A DNA stretch of 64,000 nucleotides from Pseudohongiella spirulinae (GTDB taxonomy: Bacteria > Pseudomonadota > Gammaproteobacteria > Pseudomonadales > Pseudohongiellaceae). Below the pieces are notes generated by a model. It had not been told where the DNA came from and did not search any database. It saw only the letters and a program-made list of their open reading frames with translations. Both the position numbers and the translations under genes were made by a program. Shown one piece after another: positions 47,813 to 56,384 of the stretch (its first letter is position 1; the number at the start of each line of letters is the position of its first letter). The stretch lies in assembly GCF_001444425.1 (NCBI RefSeq), contig NZ_CP013189.1:1054001-1118000 (forward strand), read 5' to 3'.

Positions 47813-49456
47813 TCAGCAGCCGCAGAACAGGTTGCGAACCTGCTTCAGCAGTGCCTGTATCGGCGGGGTAGCTGCGATCTCTTTTTGCTCCGCCAGCATG
47901 TCCTGAAGAATCTGATTGGTCGTCAGCGGGTTGGCCAGTACAGCCCGGAAGACGATGACCGCATTCCTGTTGTGATGATGGGGATTAAGCCGGGTTCGTG
48001 AAACGAATGATCGTCCAAGCCCGCGCTGAGTTTTCTGAATGCGTTTGGTGACCAGGTTCAGCTGTTCGTTGACCTCGGTGCGCAGGCTGGCCGGTGCCGA
48101 TTCCAGAGCCGTCTGAATATCCTGCGGTACATAACGATAGGTCAGAATATTCAATTCGGGCTCGCTGATCAGTTCAAAATCCTTGTCGGCCCGAATCATA
48201 TCGGCAAAATGTCTGGCGCGACTGATGCCCTGATCAATAAGCAGTTCATAACCCTGGCGTCCGATAATATGCAATCCCGAGTGCACCAGGATCGCCATGC
48301 CCGGCCGTGAACCTTCGACTGTATGGCTGCCCAGATCTTTGGAGCCTTTGCGTATTATGTACTCCGCATGATGCTCGACGCTACTCAGCGTGCTGGGCTC
48401 CTTGAATACACAAATGCCGGCACCCATGGGTACATATAGCTGCTTATGGGCATCCAGAGTGACTGAATCGGCTCTTTCAATGCCCTTCAGCAGGGGGCGG
48501 TAGGTATTCGAGAACAGCGTGGGTCCGCCCCAGGCTGAGTCGACGTGAAAGTGTATGCCGCGCTCCTGAGCGATATCGGCCATCTGGTCCAGCGGATCTA
48601 TGCTGCCGGTTTCAGATGCACCGGCAATGCCGACAATGGCCATTACTTTGATATTGGCCGCAGCCAGTTCATCACATTTTTTGGCCAGCAGGTCAGTGCG
48701 GATTTTATTGTTGGCGTCGGTTTCGATAGCGATCAACGAACGGCGGCCTATGCCCAGAATATCGGCGGCCTTACCCAGCGAATAGTGGCCGCGTTCTGAG
48801 ACCAGAATGGCCAGCCCTTTGTATCCGTAGTGCTGCATGCCGGCCACCAGGCCTTCCTGCCCCAGTCCAGCGAAGCCTTCAGTTGGCGCCAATACGTTAT
48901 TGCGTGCCGCCCACAGCGCCGTCAGATTGGCGATTGTACCACCAGAGCAGAAGCTGCCCAGTGCATGGGCCCTGTCGTGCATCCATTGGGTGTAAAAATC
49001 CTTGTCCCGGCCGTATACCAGATGATGGATCATGCCGACGACCTGGCGCTCCATCGGTGTAAAGGCTTTGGAAGTTTCAACCTTTACCAGGTTCTGGTTC
49101 AGAGCCATCATGATGCGCGAGAGCGGCAGCATGAAATAGGGTAGCGCCGAGGCCATATGACCGACAAAACTCGGTGCCGAAATGTGTACAGATTGAGCGA
49201 CCAGTTTATCCAGTACAAACTGGATCTGATCAGAAACGAAGGTCGGCTGTTCCGGGATCTGTGGGTCGGCGAAATCCTTTTCGATATCTGAAAGATCGCG
49301 CTCTGAGGCGACAATATGTTCCTGCAGAAAACCGGCAAGATTCTGTGATATTGATTGATCGATTCGCCCCAGCGTTGAATCCGGTGCCTCCGGTACAGTG
49401 AAAATCCGGTACAAAGACTCGAGGCTGGCGCTGGCCAGTTTTTTACTTTCGCTCAT
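47813..49456 (-). CDS. panP: PLP-dependent aspartate 1-decarboxylase, PanP type
   Basis: A 547-residue group II decarboxylase. The PLP lysine lies in TLDAHKQLYVPMGAG and the ring-contacting region in HFHVDSAWGGP. Length and motifs match PanP, the PLP enzyme that makes beta-alanine from aspartate for pantothenate in gammaproteobacteria lacking pyruvoyl PanD. Glutamate decarboxylase is the main alternative, but its length (about 465) and motifs fit less well. It converges on pycB with a two-base gap. PanB and PanC are not in the window. Confidence 0.78.
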   Translation of the reverse strand: MSESKKLASASLESLYRIFTVPEAPDSTLGRIDQSISQNLAGFLQEHIVASERDLSDIEKDFADPQIPEQPTFVSDQIQFVLDKLVAQSVHISAPSFVGHMASALPYFMLPLSRIMMALNQNLVKVETSKAFTPMERQVVGMIHHLVYGRDKDFYTQWMHDRAHALGSFCSGGTIANLTALWAARNNVLAPTEGFAGLGQEGLVAGMQHYGYKGLAILVSERGHYSLGKAADILGIGRRSLIAIETDANNKIRTDLLAKKCDELAAANIKVMAIVGIAGASETGSIDPLDQMADIAQERGIHFHVDSAWGGPTLFSNTYRPLLKGIERADSVTLDAHKQLYVPMGAGICVFKEPSTLSSVEHHAEYIIRKGSKDLGSHTVEGSRPGMAILVHSGLHIIGRQGYELLIDQGISRARHFADMIRADKDFELISEPELNILTYRYVPQDIQTALESAPASLRTEVNEQLNLVTKRIQKTQRGLGRSFVSRTRLNPHHHNRNAVIVFRAVLANPLTTNQILQDMLAEQKEIAATPPIQALLKQVRNLFCGC

Positions 49457-49605
49457 CGTTCAGGCCCATTGGTAGCAGGGGTGCGCAGTATAGTGGAATT
49501 ACAACAAGGTTGACAGTCAGGGGGCTGCAAGGGCAAGATCACTGCAAATTGCGGTCGATATGTCGCAAAAATCAGACAGGAATCAACCACAGAGCTTCTA
49601 AATCT

Positions 49606-51660
49606 ATGCGAACAATAAAGTATCTGCACCACTTGATCTGGTCTTTTACGCTGTTTGCAGCCTTTTCGGTTCACGCACAATCTTCCTCAGACCTGCTTCC
49701 CCGGCCAGCCGCGCTGGAGCCGGCGATCAAGTTCTGGACGCGTGTCTACACCGAGGTCGACACCCAAAGCGGCTTTCTGCACGATGCGGAGAATCTCTCA
49801 GTGGTTTACCGCAGGGTGGATTACAACCGTGAGCAGATTGAACACTACAGAGGTCGTATACACGAAGATCTGCAGGTGCTGGCCAGTGGTAAACGCACAG
49901 GGCTGACCCTGCACCAGCAGCAGGTGCTGGACGCCTGGCCGGAAGGCGTCAGCAATACGACATTGGCAGAGGCGGTGAATCGGGTTCGTTTCCAACTGGG
50001 TCAGTCAGACCGCTTTATAGAGGGGCTGATTCGCTCCGGAGCCTACCGTGAGCACATTGAACGAGTCACCCGTGAACGCGGTCTGCCAGTGGAGTTGGCG
50101 GCGCTACCGCATGTTGAGTCATCCTTCCATCCGGGCGCATACTCTCATGCGGCGGCTGCGGGGATGTGGCAGTTTATGCGAGCCACAGGACAGCGCTTTA
50201 TGCGCATCGACAATGTGGTTGACGAGCGCATGGATCCCTACACGGCTACTTATGCCGCAATGAGCCTGCTGGAGTACAACTATGGCCTGCTGGGCAAGTG
50301 GCCGTTGGCACTGACTGCCTATAATCATGGCGCTGGCGGAATTGCCCGGGCTGTGCGTGAAACCGGCAGCGATAATATCGAAGACATCATCGCCAATTAT
50401 CGTGGCCGGGCATTCGGTTTCGCTTCTCGAAACTTCTATCCTCAGTTTTTGGCGGTGCTGGATGTTGAACGTCAGGCACAGGCCCTTTTCGGGGTTCTGC
50501 ACCTGGATTCGGCACCGCAATACGAAGAGTATGAACTGCAGGCCTATATCGAGGCTGATGTCCTGGCCCAAAGACTGGGCGTAACAATAGAGCAATTGCG
50601 ATTTGATAACCCGGCGCTGCGCCCCGTGGTCTGGCAAGGTGGCAAACGCATCCCCCGTGGCTATACATTGAAAATTCAGCGTAACTCCATCAATGGTGAC
50701 CTGGCCAGTTTGATCGAATCGGTTCCCGATACCCAGCTGTATGCCTATCAGACGCCCGATGTGAATTATGTGGTGCAGCGTGGGGACAGCCTGTCTGTGA
50801 TTGCCAGACGATTTGATACCTCTGTCAGGGAGCTGGTGTCCCTGAATCAGTTGCGGGATCAGCACCGTATCAGCGTCGGGCAGACTCTGCTGCTGCCGCA
50901 TGATACCGACATGGTGACACGCACGCTGGCATCCGTCGATGAACCTGTCGATAGCCCGGTTGACGAGCCTGAGCCTCAGCTGGTTGCAGTATCGTTTTCT
51001 GACACAGATGAAGGGCCGCAGTTGTCGGATGCGGCGACCGTCAGCGTTGCGGCGGTTGAGCAAAGTGCTGCAGAAATGGTTGCTGTCACTGAACCAGCTC
51101 CATTTTACGGACCGCCGGAACCACCTTCGCTGTCAATCACCGGGGTGGATGCGGATCAGCCCGCCATTGAAGTGGTAGAAAACGTGCAGGTCAGCAACGA
51201 ATTGGCTGAGCTGGATCTGGCTGCGGACCCCAGCGACTATTCTGTTGCAGCCGATGGCACCATTGAAATTCAGGCGTCGGAAACATTGGGACATTTTGCT
51301 GAGTGGCTGGATGTTCGCGCCCAGGACCTGCGGCGCATCAATGGCATGAGTTTCAATCAACCGTTGATCGTTGGTAACCGCCTGCGGCTGTCATTGGATC
51401 AGGTCAGCCGGGATGAGTTTGAACTGCGTCGCCGACAATTCCATATTGCCCAGCAGGAGCGCTTTTTCCGCAACTACCGGATTCAGGATTTGAATCAGCA
51501 TCAACTGGCCGCTAACGAGACAATTGATACACTGGCCCGCCGTCGATATTCAATACCTCTGTGGTTGCTGCGTCAGTACAACCCGGATCTTGATCTGGGA
51601 CGGGTTCGGGTAGGTCAGACAATCCTGGTACCCATTGTTGAACCCGTCAATGACGTGTGA
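49606..51660 (+). CDS. mltD: Membrane-bound lytic transglycosylase with LysM repeats (MltD-like)
   Basis: A 684-residue exported enzyme. The frame opens upstream, but the ATG at 49606 begins a signal peptide (MRTIKYLHHLIWSFTLFAA, cleaved after VHAQ). The transglycosylase domain is at about residues 150-260. Its catalytic glutamate is in ALPHVESSFHPGAYS, followed by AAGMWQFM and TAYNHGAGGIARA. LysM peptidoglycan-binding domains follow at about 395-440 and more divergent ones near 545-590 and 630-680. MltD normally has a lipobox; none is obvious here. It converges on an MltB-like gene seven bases away. Confidence 0.88.
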   Translation: MRTIKYLHHLIWSFTLFAAFSVHAQSSSDLLPRPAALEPAIKFWTRVYTEVDTQSGFLHDAENLSVVYRRVDYNREQIEHYRGRIHEDLQVLASGKRTGLTLHQQQVLDAWPEGVSNTTLAEAVNRVRFQLGQSDRFIEGLIRSGAYREHIERVTRERGLPVELAALPHVESSFHPGAYSHAAAAGMWQFMRATGQRFMRIDNVVDERMDPYTATYAAMSLLEYNYGLLGKWPLALTAYNHGAGGIARAVRETGSDNIEDIIANYRGRAFGFASRNFYPQFLAVLDVERQAQALFGVLHLDSAPQYEEYELQAYIEADVLAQRLGVTIEQLRFDNPALRPVVWQGGKRIPRGYTLKIQRNSINGDLASLIESVPDTQLYAYQTPDVNYVVQRGDSLSVIARRFDTSVRELVSLNQLRDQHRISVGQTLLLPHDTDMVTRTLASVDEPVDSPVDEPEPQLVAVSFSDTDEGPQLSDAATVSVAAVEQSAAEMVAVTEPAPFYGPPEPPSLSITGVDADQPAIEVVENVQVSNELAELDLAADPSDYSVAADGTIEIQASETLGHFAEWLDVRAQDLRRINGMSFNQPLIVGNRLRLSLDQVSRDEFELRRRQFHIAQQERFFRNYRIQDLNQHQLAANETIDTLARRRYSIPLWLLRQYNPDLDLGRVRVGQTILVPIVEPVNDV

Positions 51661-51667
51661 TCTTGGC

Positions 51668-52723
51668 TCAGTCACGAATATCGGCGATGGCATCAGCCAG
51701 CAGGCTGACTGATAAAGCGTAGCGGAAGGCCGGGTTATAACGCATGATCGAGCAGAAGTTGCGGTATACCAGGTAACCCTGATCATCCCCCTCATCTCCC
51801 AGTAATAAAGCGGCAGGCAGGTCCCGTGTTGGTAGATTGCTGCCATCAGCCCGTCGCACGCCTAATTGCTGCCAGTCACTCAGCGGACGCCACGCACCCG
51901 TTGTCCGATAGGATCGGCAGGTCGCATCCGGCGTCATACCGGCACTCTGTGGTGCAGGCAGAGATTGCTCACCACCCGGCGGCAGACTGACGCGTCGACC
52001 CCAGGTCTGGTCATCGCGCCAGCCGGTTGATTTAAGGTAATTGGCAACTGATGCGATCACATCCGGTCCCATACTCCACAGATCTATGCGACCGTCGCCG
52101 TCATGATCAACGGCCAGGCGCAGAAAGCTGCTCGGTGTGAATTGGGCGATGCCCAAGGCGCCGGCCCAGGAGCTTTTCATCATGTCGGGAGTGGCCAGAC
52201 CTTTATCGACGATTTCCAGCGCTGCAAACAGTTCGTTACGGAACATTTCACCGCGGCGGCCGTCAAAGGCGAGCGTAGCGATTACGCTGAACAGCGGCTG
52301 GGTAATCGGAAAACTACCGTAGTTACTTTCCAGTCCCAGAATAGCCACAACAAAACGGGGTTGAACGCCGTAATGGGCAGAGACTTCGCGGATCATGTCG
52401 CCATGTTCGGCCATCAGATTTTTGCCGGCTTCTATGCGGTTACTGCTGACCCGCTGCAGATAACGAGCATAGGTATTATCGAATTCGGCTTGATTGCGGT
52501 CTGCCTGTATAACCTGCCGTTGCTGGGTAATCTCCGGTAGAACCAGATCCAGTGTCGCATCACTGATGCCTCGGGTACGCGCGTCAGCCCTGAACTCAGT
52601 CAGCCAGCTCTGAAATGCCGCCTCGTTGTCCTGTTCTGAAGCGTTTTCCTGGGCCAGCAGTGTGGCGCTTAAAAAGCTGAAAACGGAAAAAATTATCAGT
52701 GCCGACCTGGTTCGGACTGTCAT
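51668..52723 (-). CDS. Lytic murein transglycosylase, MltB family
   Basis: A 351-residue exported protein with a signal peptide ending LLAQ (residue 25). The catalytic glutamate is in ILGLESNYGSFP (about residue 130), followed by GALGIAQFTPSSFLRLAVD. The C-terminal segment contains DGRIDLWSMGPDVIASVANY, as in the periplasmic MltB-type family. No lipobox is seen, so it is probably soluble. It lies 76 bp downstream of the queuosine mannosyltransferase-like gene on the same strand. Confidence 0.9.
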   Translation of the reverse strand: MTVRTRSALIIFSVFSFLSATLLAQENASEQDNEAAFQSWLTEFRADARTRGISDATLDLVLPEITQQRQVIQADRNQAEFDNTYARYLQRVSSNRIEAGKNLMAEHGDMIREVSAHYGVQPRFVVAILGLESNYGSFPITQPLFSVIATLAFDGRRGEMFRNELFAALEIVDKGLATPDMMKSSWAGALGIAQFTPSSFLRLAVDHDGDGRIDLWSMGPDVIASVANYLKSTGWRDDQTWGRRVSLPPGGEQSLPAPQSAGMTPDATCRSYRTTGAWRPLSDWQQLGVRRADGSNLPTRDLPAALLLGDEGDDQGYLVYRNFCSIMRYNPAFRYALSVSLLADAIADIRD

Positions 52724-52799
52724 GCTGACTCCTGTGATGTAACAACGTCTGATCAGCGTTTAACTTTATCGCGACGGTGTGATGCGGGACAAGTAGTTT

Positions 52800-53981
52800 T
52801 CAAGGTTTGAGCAGGCTGCTGATCGCCTCATTCCAGGCCGCGCCTAGCGCGCCGACACTCAGATGGCTCACATTCGGGCGGTTTGCCCGGATATCCGGTA
52901 ACATCTTCTGCAGACAGTCGGCGGCGGCCTGTGCCTGCGCGGAGATGCTGTCAGCAATAACCGGGTAGCGGCACTGTGCCGGCAAGTATTCCGGGTAGGC
53001 CAGCGCGTCGGGTACCAGTGGTGTGCATCCCAGCGCACAGGCTTCCAATACCGACAGACCCTGAAAATCATGCCGGGCTGTTGACAGAACAATATCGCCA
53101 TGCTGAAGCACCTGAAGGTAAGCATTTCGATCTTCAATGTGATTATCGATTCCCGGCTCAATGCCCTGGGACTGATAATGATCCGACAAAAGTTGCCGCA
53201 ATGTGGCGAAGGCGGCTGGCTGTTGTCGGAAGCGTTGTCCCAATAAATGCAGGCGAAAACAAACGCCACGCTCAATCAGCTCCTGCATGATACCCAGGAG
53301 CAGTTCGGGTCCTTTGTCGTACTCATGACGATGATTCCAGACGATATTCAAAGCATCGCCAGACAGCCGTTGCTGATTAATCGCAGGCGCACCTGTTGAG
53401 GCATGCGAGTTGAACAGCGAGTCAGCAAGCGGGACCGGAAGCACCTGGCTACGCTGCTGCAGATGTTCTGTCAGGCCGCACGGCACATGATCCGGCAGTC
53501 TGTCCAGCAATTGCCGGGCGCCGCTCAGGAAGCTGCGCCGGTTCCAGTCACTGTTGAATGCAATCATGTCCGCACACAATGCCGTATAAATGCTGGTTAA
53601 TTGCATGTTGAGCAGATTATGCGCTTGGCGGCCAGCCCGTCTGGCATCATCAGCTTCAGTATTGTCAGGGTATGCAAACTGGTTTTCGTGGAAATAGACC
53701 AGCGTGGGCAGAGCTGCCAGTTCCGGCACAAAGCCGCGCAGGGCACTCAGATCGCACAGCGACGTAACAATCAACAGCTCGTAGTTGTCAGTCAGCTCCT
53801 GCCGGTGGTTAAATGCCCAGGTCAGACTGTTACCTCGCACCCGCCACGCAAAATGCCTGGCTGGCAGGCCCAAAGCGGTCCACCGTGCGGTGGGAAACAG
53901 CTCAAAAAGCCTGCTGCGCCATTGTTGATGACTGACAGCTTCATAGGCACTGAGCAACAAAATTCGGGTGTCTTCGGGCAT
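52800..53981 (-). CDS. Queuosine-tRNA mannosyltransferase-like glycosyltransferase (DUF3524)
   Basis: A 393-residue GT-B protein. N-terminal DUF3524 motifs are present: LLSAYEAVSHQQWRSRLFEL, LGLPARHFAWRVRGNSLTWA and VYFHENQFAYP (about residues 95-105). The C-terminal half has a typical glycosyltransferase family 4-like nucleotide-sugar region, including HDFQGLSVLEACALGCTPLV. In animals the family (GTDC1, QTMAN) mannosylates queuosine in tRNA-Asp. ATG at 53981 is preferred over the TTG at 53984. It is divergent from an acyl-CoA synthetase with a 40-bp gap and precedes the mltB-like gene. The bacterial role is an inference. Confidence 0.8.
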   Translation of the reverse strand: MPEDTRILLLSAYEAVSHQQWRSRLFELFPTARWTALGLPARHFAWRVRGNSLTWAFNHRQELTDNYELLIVTSLCDLSALRGFVPELAALPTLVYFHENQFAYPDNTEADDARRAGRQAHNLLNMQLTSIYTALCADMIAFNSDWNRRSFLSGARQLLDRLPDHVPCGLTEHLQQRSQVLPVPLADSLFNSHASTGAPAINQQRLSGDALNIVWNHRHEYDKGPELLLGIMQELIERGVCFRLHLLGQRFRQQPAAFATLRQLLSDHYQSQGIEPGIDNHIEDRNAYLQVLQHGDIVLSTARHDFQGLSVLEACALGCTPLVPDALAYPEYLPAQCRYPVIADSISAQAQAAADCLQKMLPDIRANRPNVSHLSVGALGAAWNEAISSLLKP

Positions 53982-54021
53982 CAAATCGTTAATTTTCGGG
54001 ATGTGAGTGTAAAAACGGACT

Positions 54022-55599
54022 ATGCAATCTAATGATGAACAGTTGCTGGGTCAATCGCCACAGCAGTTGATAGCTTCGCTGCCGGCACGAGTCAGTTCAG
54101 CGCTGTTCGAGCAGGCGCAGCGCCGTCCTGAAGCCGCTGCCGTGAGTGATCATTTGGGAAGAGGCTTGAATTATCAGCAGCTGGCGGCTGTTGTGCAGCA
54201 GACGGCAGAAAAGTTAACCACGCAGGGTGTCTGTCGTGGCGACCGGGTATTGCTGATCAATGAAAACTGTGTGCCGGTGTTGGTCTTGATCCTCGCGCTG
54301 AGCGAGCTGGGTGCCTGGCCTGTGGTGGTGAATGCCCGGATGGCCGCCGCTGAAATCGACCGCATACGTTCCCACTGTCAGCCCCGGCTGGCGCTGTATC
54401 TGATGGACTCACAGGCTGCCGCTGCCCAATGGCAGACACTGCAGTCGGCGTCTGTTGGATCGGACTGCATGCTGAATGTTGTCGGCGGCGAGGTGGCCTG
54501 TCGGACATACGAGACGCAAAGACTGCCGCAGGACCAGCAGTTGAGTGATCAGGGTGTGTTTACCCTGATATACACAACCGGCACAACCGGCGATCCCAAA
54601 GGCGTGATGCTGACCCATCGCAATGTTCTATATGTAGCGGCTGTCAGCGGTGCACTGAGAGGTTTGAGTGCCGATGACCGTGTGTATCTGGTCTTGCCTG
54701 TTTCGCATATCTTCGGGCTGTCGGCGGTGTTTCTTGCATCGATTTATGCAGGTGCCGAGCTCATTGTTGCTGATCGTTTTGATCCGGCGCAGGCCATGCA
54801 GACCATGCGTGAGCGTCAGGTCAGCGGCATATTCGGGGTGCCGGCGATGTTTGCCAGGCTGGCTGATCATGCGCGCTCGACGGGCATCAGCGGCGCCGAT
54901 TTACCCGCATTGCGGTTTATGTACAGTGGCGGTGCTCCGCTGGATCCGGCCATCAAGTTAAAAACCGAAAAACTGTTCAGTCTGCCTCTGCTCAACGGTT
55001 ATGGTATGACGGAGAGTGGTCCGACCATTTGTCAGGTCCGCTACAACGAGCCGCTGGATAATTGCAGCGTCGGGCGCCCCCTGCCGGGCATGGAGATCCG
55101 TCTGCTGGGCCCGGACGGAAAGCCAGTGGCTGACGGGGAAGTTGGCGAACTGCATATCCGCGGACCCAATATCATGCTGGGTTACTACCACAATCCTCAG
55201 GCGACGGCCGCCGTGCTGGATGCTGATGGTTTTCTGAATACCGGCGATCTTGTCAAGCTGGATGAGAGGGGCAATGTCCATATTGCCGGGCGCAGCAAAG
55301 AGCTGATCATTCATTCCGGATTTAATGTATATCCGCCTGAAGTTGAAGGGGTGATTTCAGCACACCCGCAGGTGTTGCTGTGCGCCGTGATTGGCCGTGA
55401 GGCGGAAGGCAATGAGATGGTAGTCGCTTATGTCCAGCTCGCCGGCGGCAGTGATCTGGATGAAGAAACCCTGCAGACCTGGTTGAAACCCCGATTGACG
55501 GCATACAAGCGGCCATCGCAGATTATTTTTATGGACCCGCTGCCGACCGCGCCATCAGGCAAGGTGCTGAAACACAAACTGCAATCCGCAGCGCGATAA
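54022..55599 (+). CDS. AMP-forming acyl-CoA synthetase
   Basis: A 525-residue ANL enzyme. AMP loop is LIYTTGTTGDPKGVM (about residue 186), then GYGMTESGPT (about 325) and the hinge LNTGDLVK. The C-terminal lysine is in APSGKVLKHKL. The acid substrate is unknown, with fatty, malonyl-type or aromatic acids possible. The start ATG lies only 40 bp from the divergent glycosyltransferase start. A NUDT19-like CoA hydrolase candidate follows 79 bp downstream, which may form a small CoA-related pair. Confidence 0.85.
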   Translation: MQSNDEQLLGQSPQQLIASLPARVSSALFEQAQRRPEAAAVSDHLGRGLNYQQLAAVVQQTAEKLTTQGVCRGDRVLLINENCVPVLVLILALSELGAWPVVVNARMAAAEIDRIRSHCQPRLALYLMDSQAAAAQWQTLQSASVGSDCMLNVVGGEVACRTYETQRLPQDQQLSDQGVFTLIYTTGTTGDPKGVMLTHRNVLYVAAVSGALRGLSADDRVYLVLPVSHIFGLSAVFLASIYAGAELIVADRFDPAQAMQTMRERQVSGIFGVPAMFARLADHARSTGISGADLPALRFMYSGGAPLDPAIKLKTEKLFSLPLLNGYGMTESGPTICQVRYNEPLDNCSVGRPLPGMEIRLLGPDGKPVADGEVGELHIRGPNIMLGYYHNPQATAAVLDADGFLNTGDLVKLDERGNVHIAGRSKELIIHSGFNVYPPEVEGVISAHPQVLLCAVIGREAEGNEMVVAYVQLAGGSDLDEETLQTWLKPRLTAYKRPSQIIFMDPLPTAPSGKVLKHKLQSAAR

Positions 55600-55678
55600 T
55601 GAATTGACGGACTTGATTGCTCAGTGTGATTCCGTTAAAACCATATCGGCTCTTCATTCGTATTACGGATAAACGATT

Positions 55679-56278
55679 ATGCCCAGACTTGCCAGCACAG
55701 TTGTTCTGGTGCGTGAAAACAGACAGACAGGCATTAACAGCCTGGAGACATTGTTGTTGCTGAGAAACACAAAGCTGTCGTTTGAGGGCGGTGCCTGGGT
55801 GTTCCCGGGCGGCAAGGTAGATCAGTGCGATTATCCCCCGGCCCAGTCGACACTGCCGGAGGCACATCTCGAGTACCGGGCAGCGATTAATGCCGCCGTG
55901 CGTGAGACGCGGGAAGAGTCCGGTCTGGTCATTGCACCTCAGGACCTGATTCACATTGCTCACTGGACGACTCCGACCGGCTTGCCCAGGCGCTATGCAA
56001 CGTGGTTTTTCCTTTGCCCGGTGCGCAGCGATGAACCGATCAAGGTAGATGACGAGGAGATTCTGGATTATCAGTGGCTGCAGCCTGAACAGGCTCTGAA
56101 GCAGCATGAGCAAGGCATCATTCGTTTGCCGATGCCCACTTGTCATACCCTGGAAAGCATTGCGCCGTTCCGCAATCTGGAGGTGCTCTGCGATAGTATG
56201 ACGCGCGCTGATATCCATGTTTTTCCCGAAAACTCAGATCATTATCGGCCAATTGAGGGGCTCGTGAGAGTCACCTGA
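55679..56278 (+). CDS. NUDIX hydrolase, NUDT19-like
   Basis: A 199-residue NUDIX protein. The N-terminal LLLLRNTKLSFEGGAWVFPGG is very like NUDT19/CoA-diphosphatase relatives, here shown as two parts: LLLLRNTK and GGAWVFPGGKVD. The NUDIX box is split by an insertion between the GG segment and AAVRETREESGLV (about residue 78), as in that subgroup. The predicted reaction is cleavage of CoA or acyl-CoA into phosphopantetheine and adenosine phosphate. The assignment is by motif and by its acyl-CoA synthetase neighbour. Other NUDIX substrates remain possible. Confidence 0.75.
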   Translation: MPRLASTVVLVRENRQTGINSLETLLLLRNTKLSFEGGAWVFPGGKVDQCDYPPAQSTLPEAHLEYRAAINAAVRETREESGLVIAPQDLIHIAHWTTPTGLPRRYATWFFLCPVRSDEPIKVDDEEILDYQWLQPEQALKQHEQGIIRLPMPTCHTLESIAPFRNLEVLCDSMTRADIHVFPENSDHYRPIEGLVRVT

Positions 56279-56384
56279 GAATTGCTCGTCAGATCGACCG
56301 ACGCTGACGACAGATTCCCTTGCTTTGGCCGGTCCGTTAATGGGATAGTTCAGGCAGACTGGATAATAATCAGCAGGGTCGTCT

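Noticed and set aside
49510-49515. TTGACA as a -35 box for the MltD-like gene
   Set aside because: No acceptable -10 lies 16-18 bases downstream.
50119-51063. 314-codon open frame on the minus strand
   Set aside because: It is opposite the MltD-like gene and its protein has no domain or usual composition.
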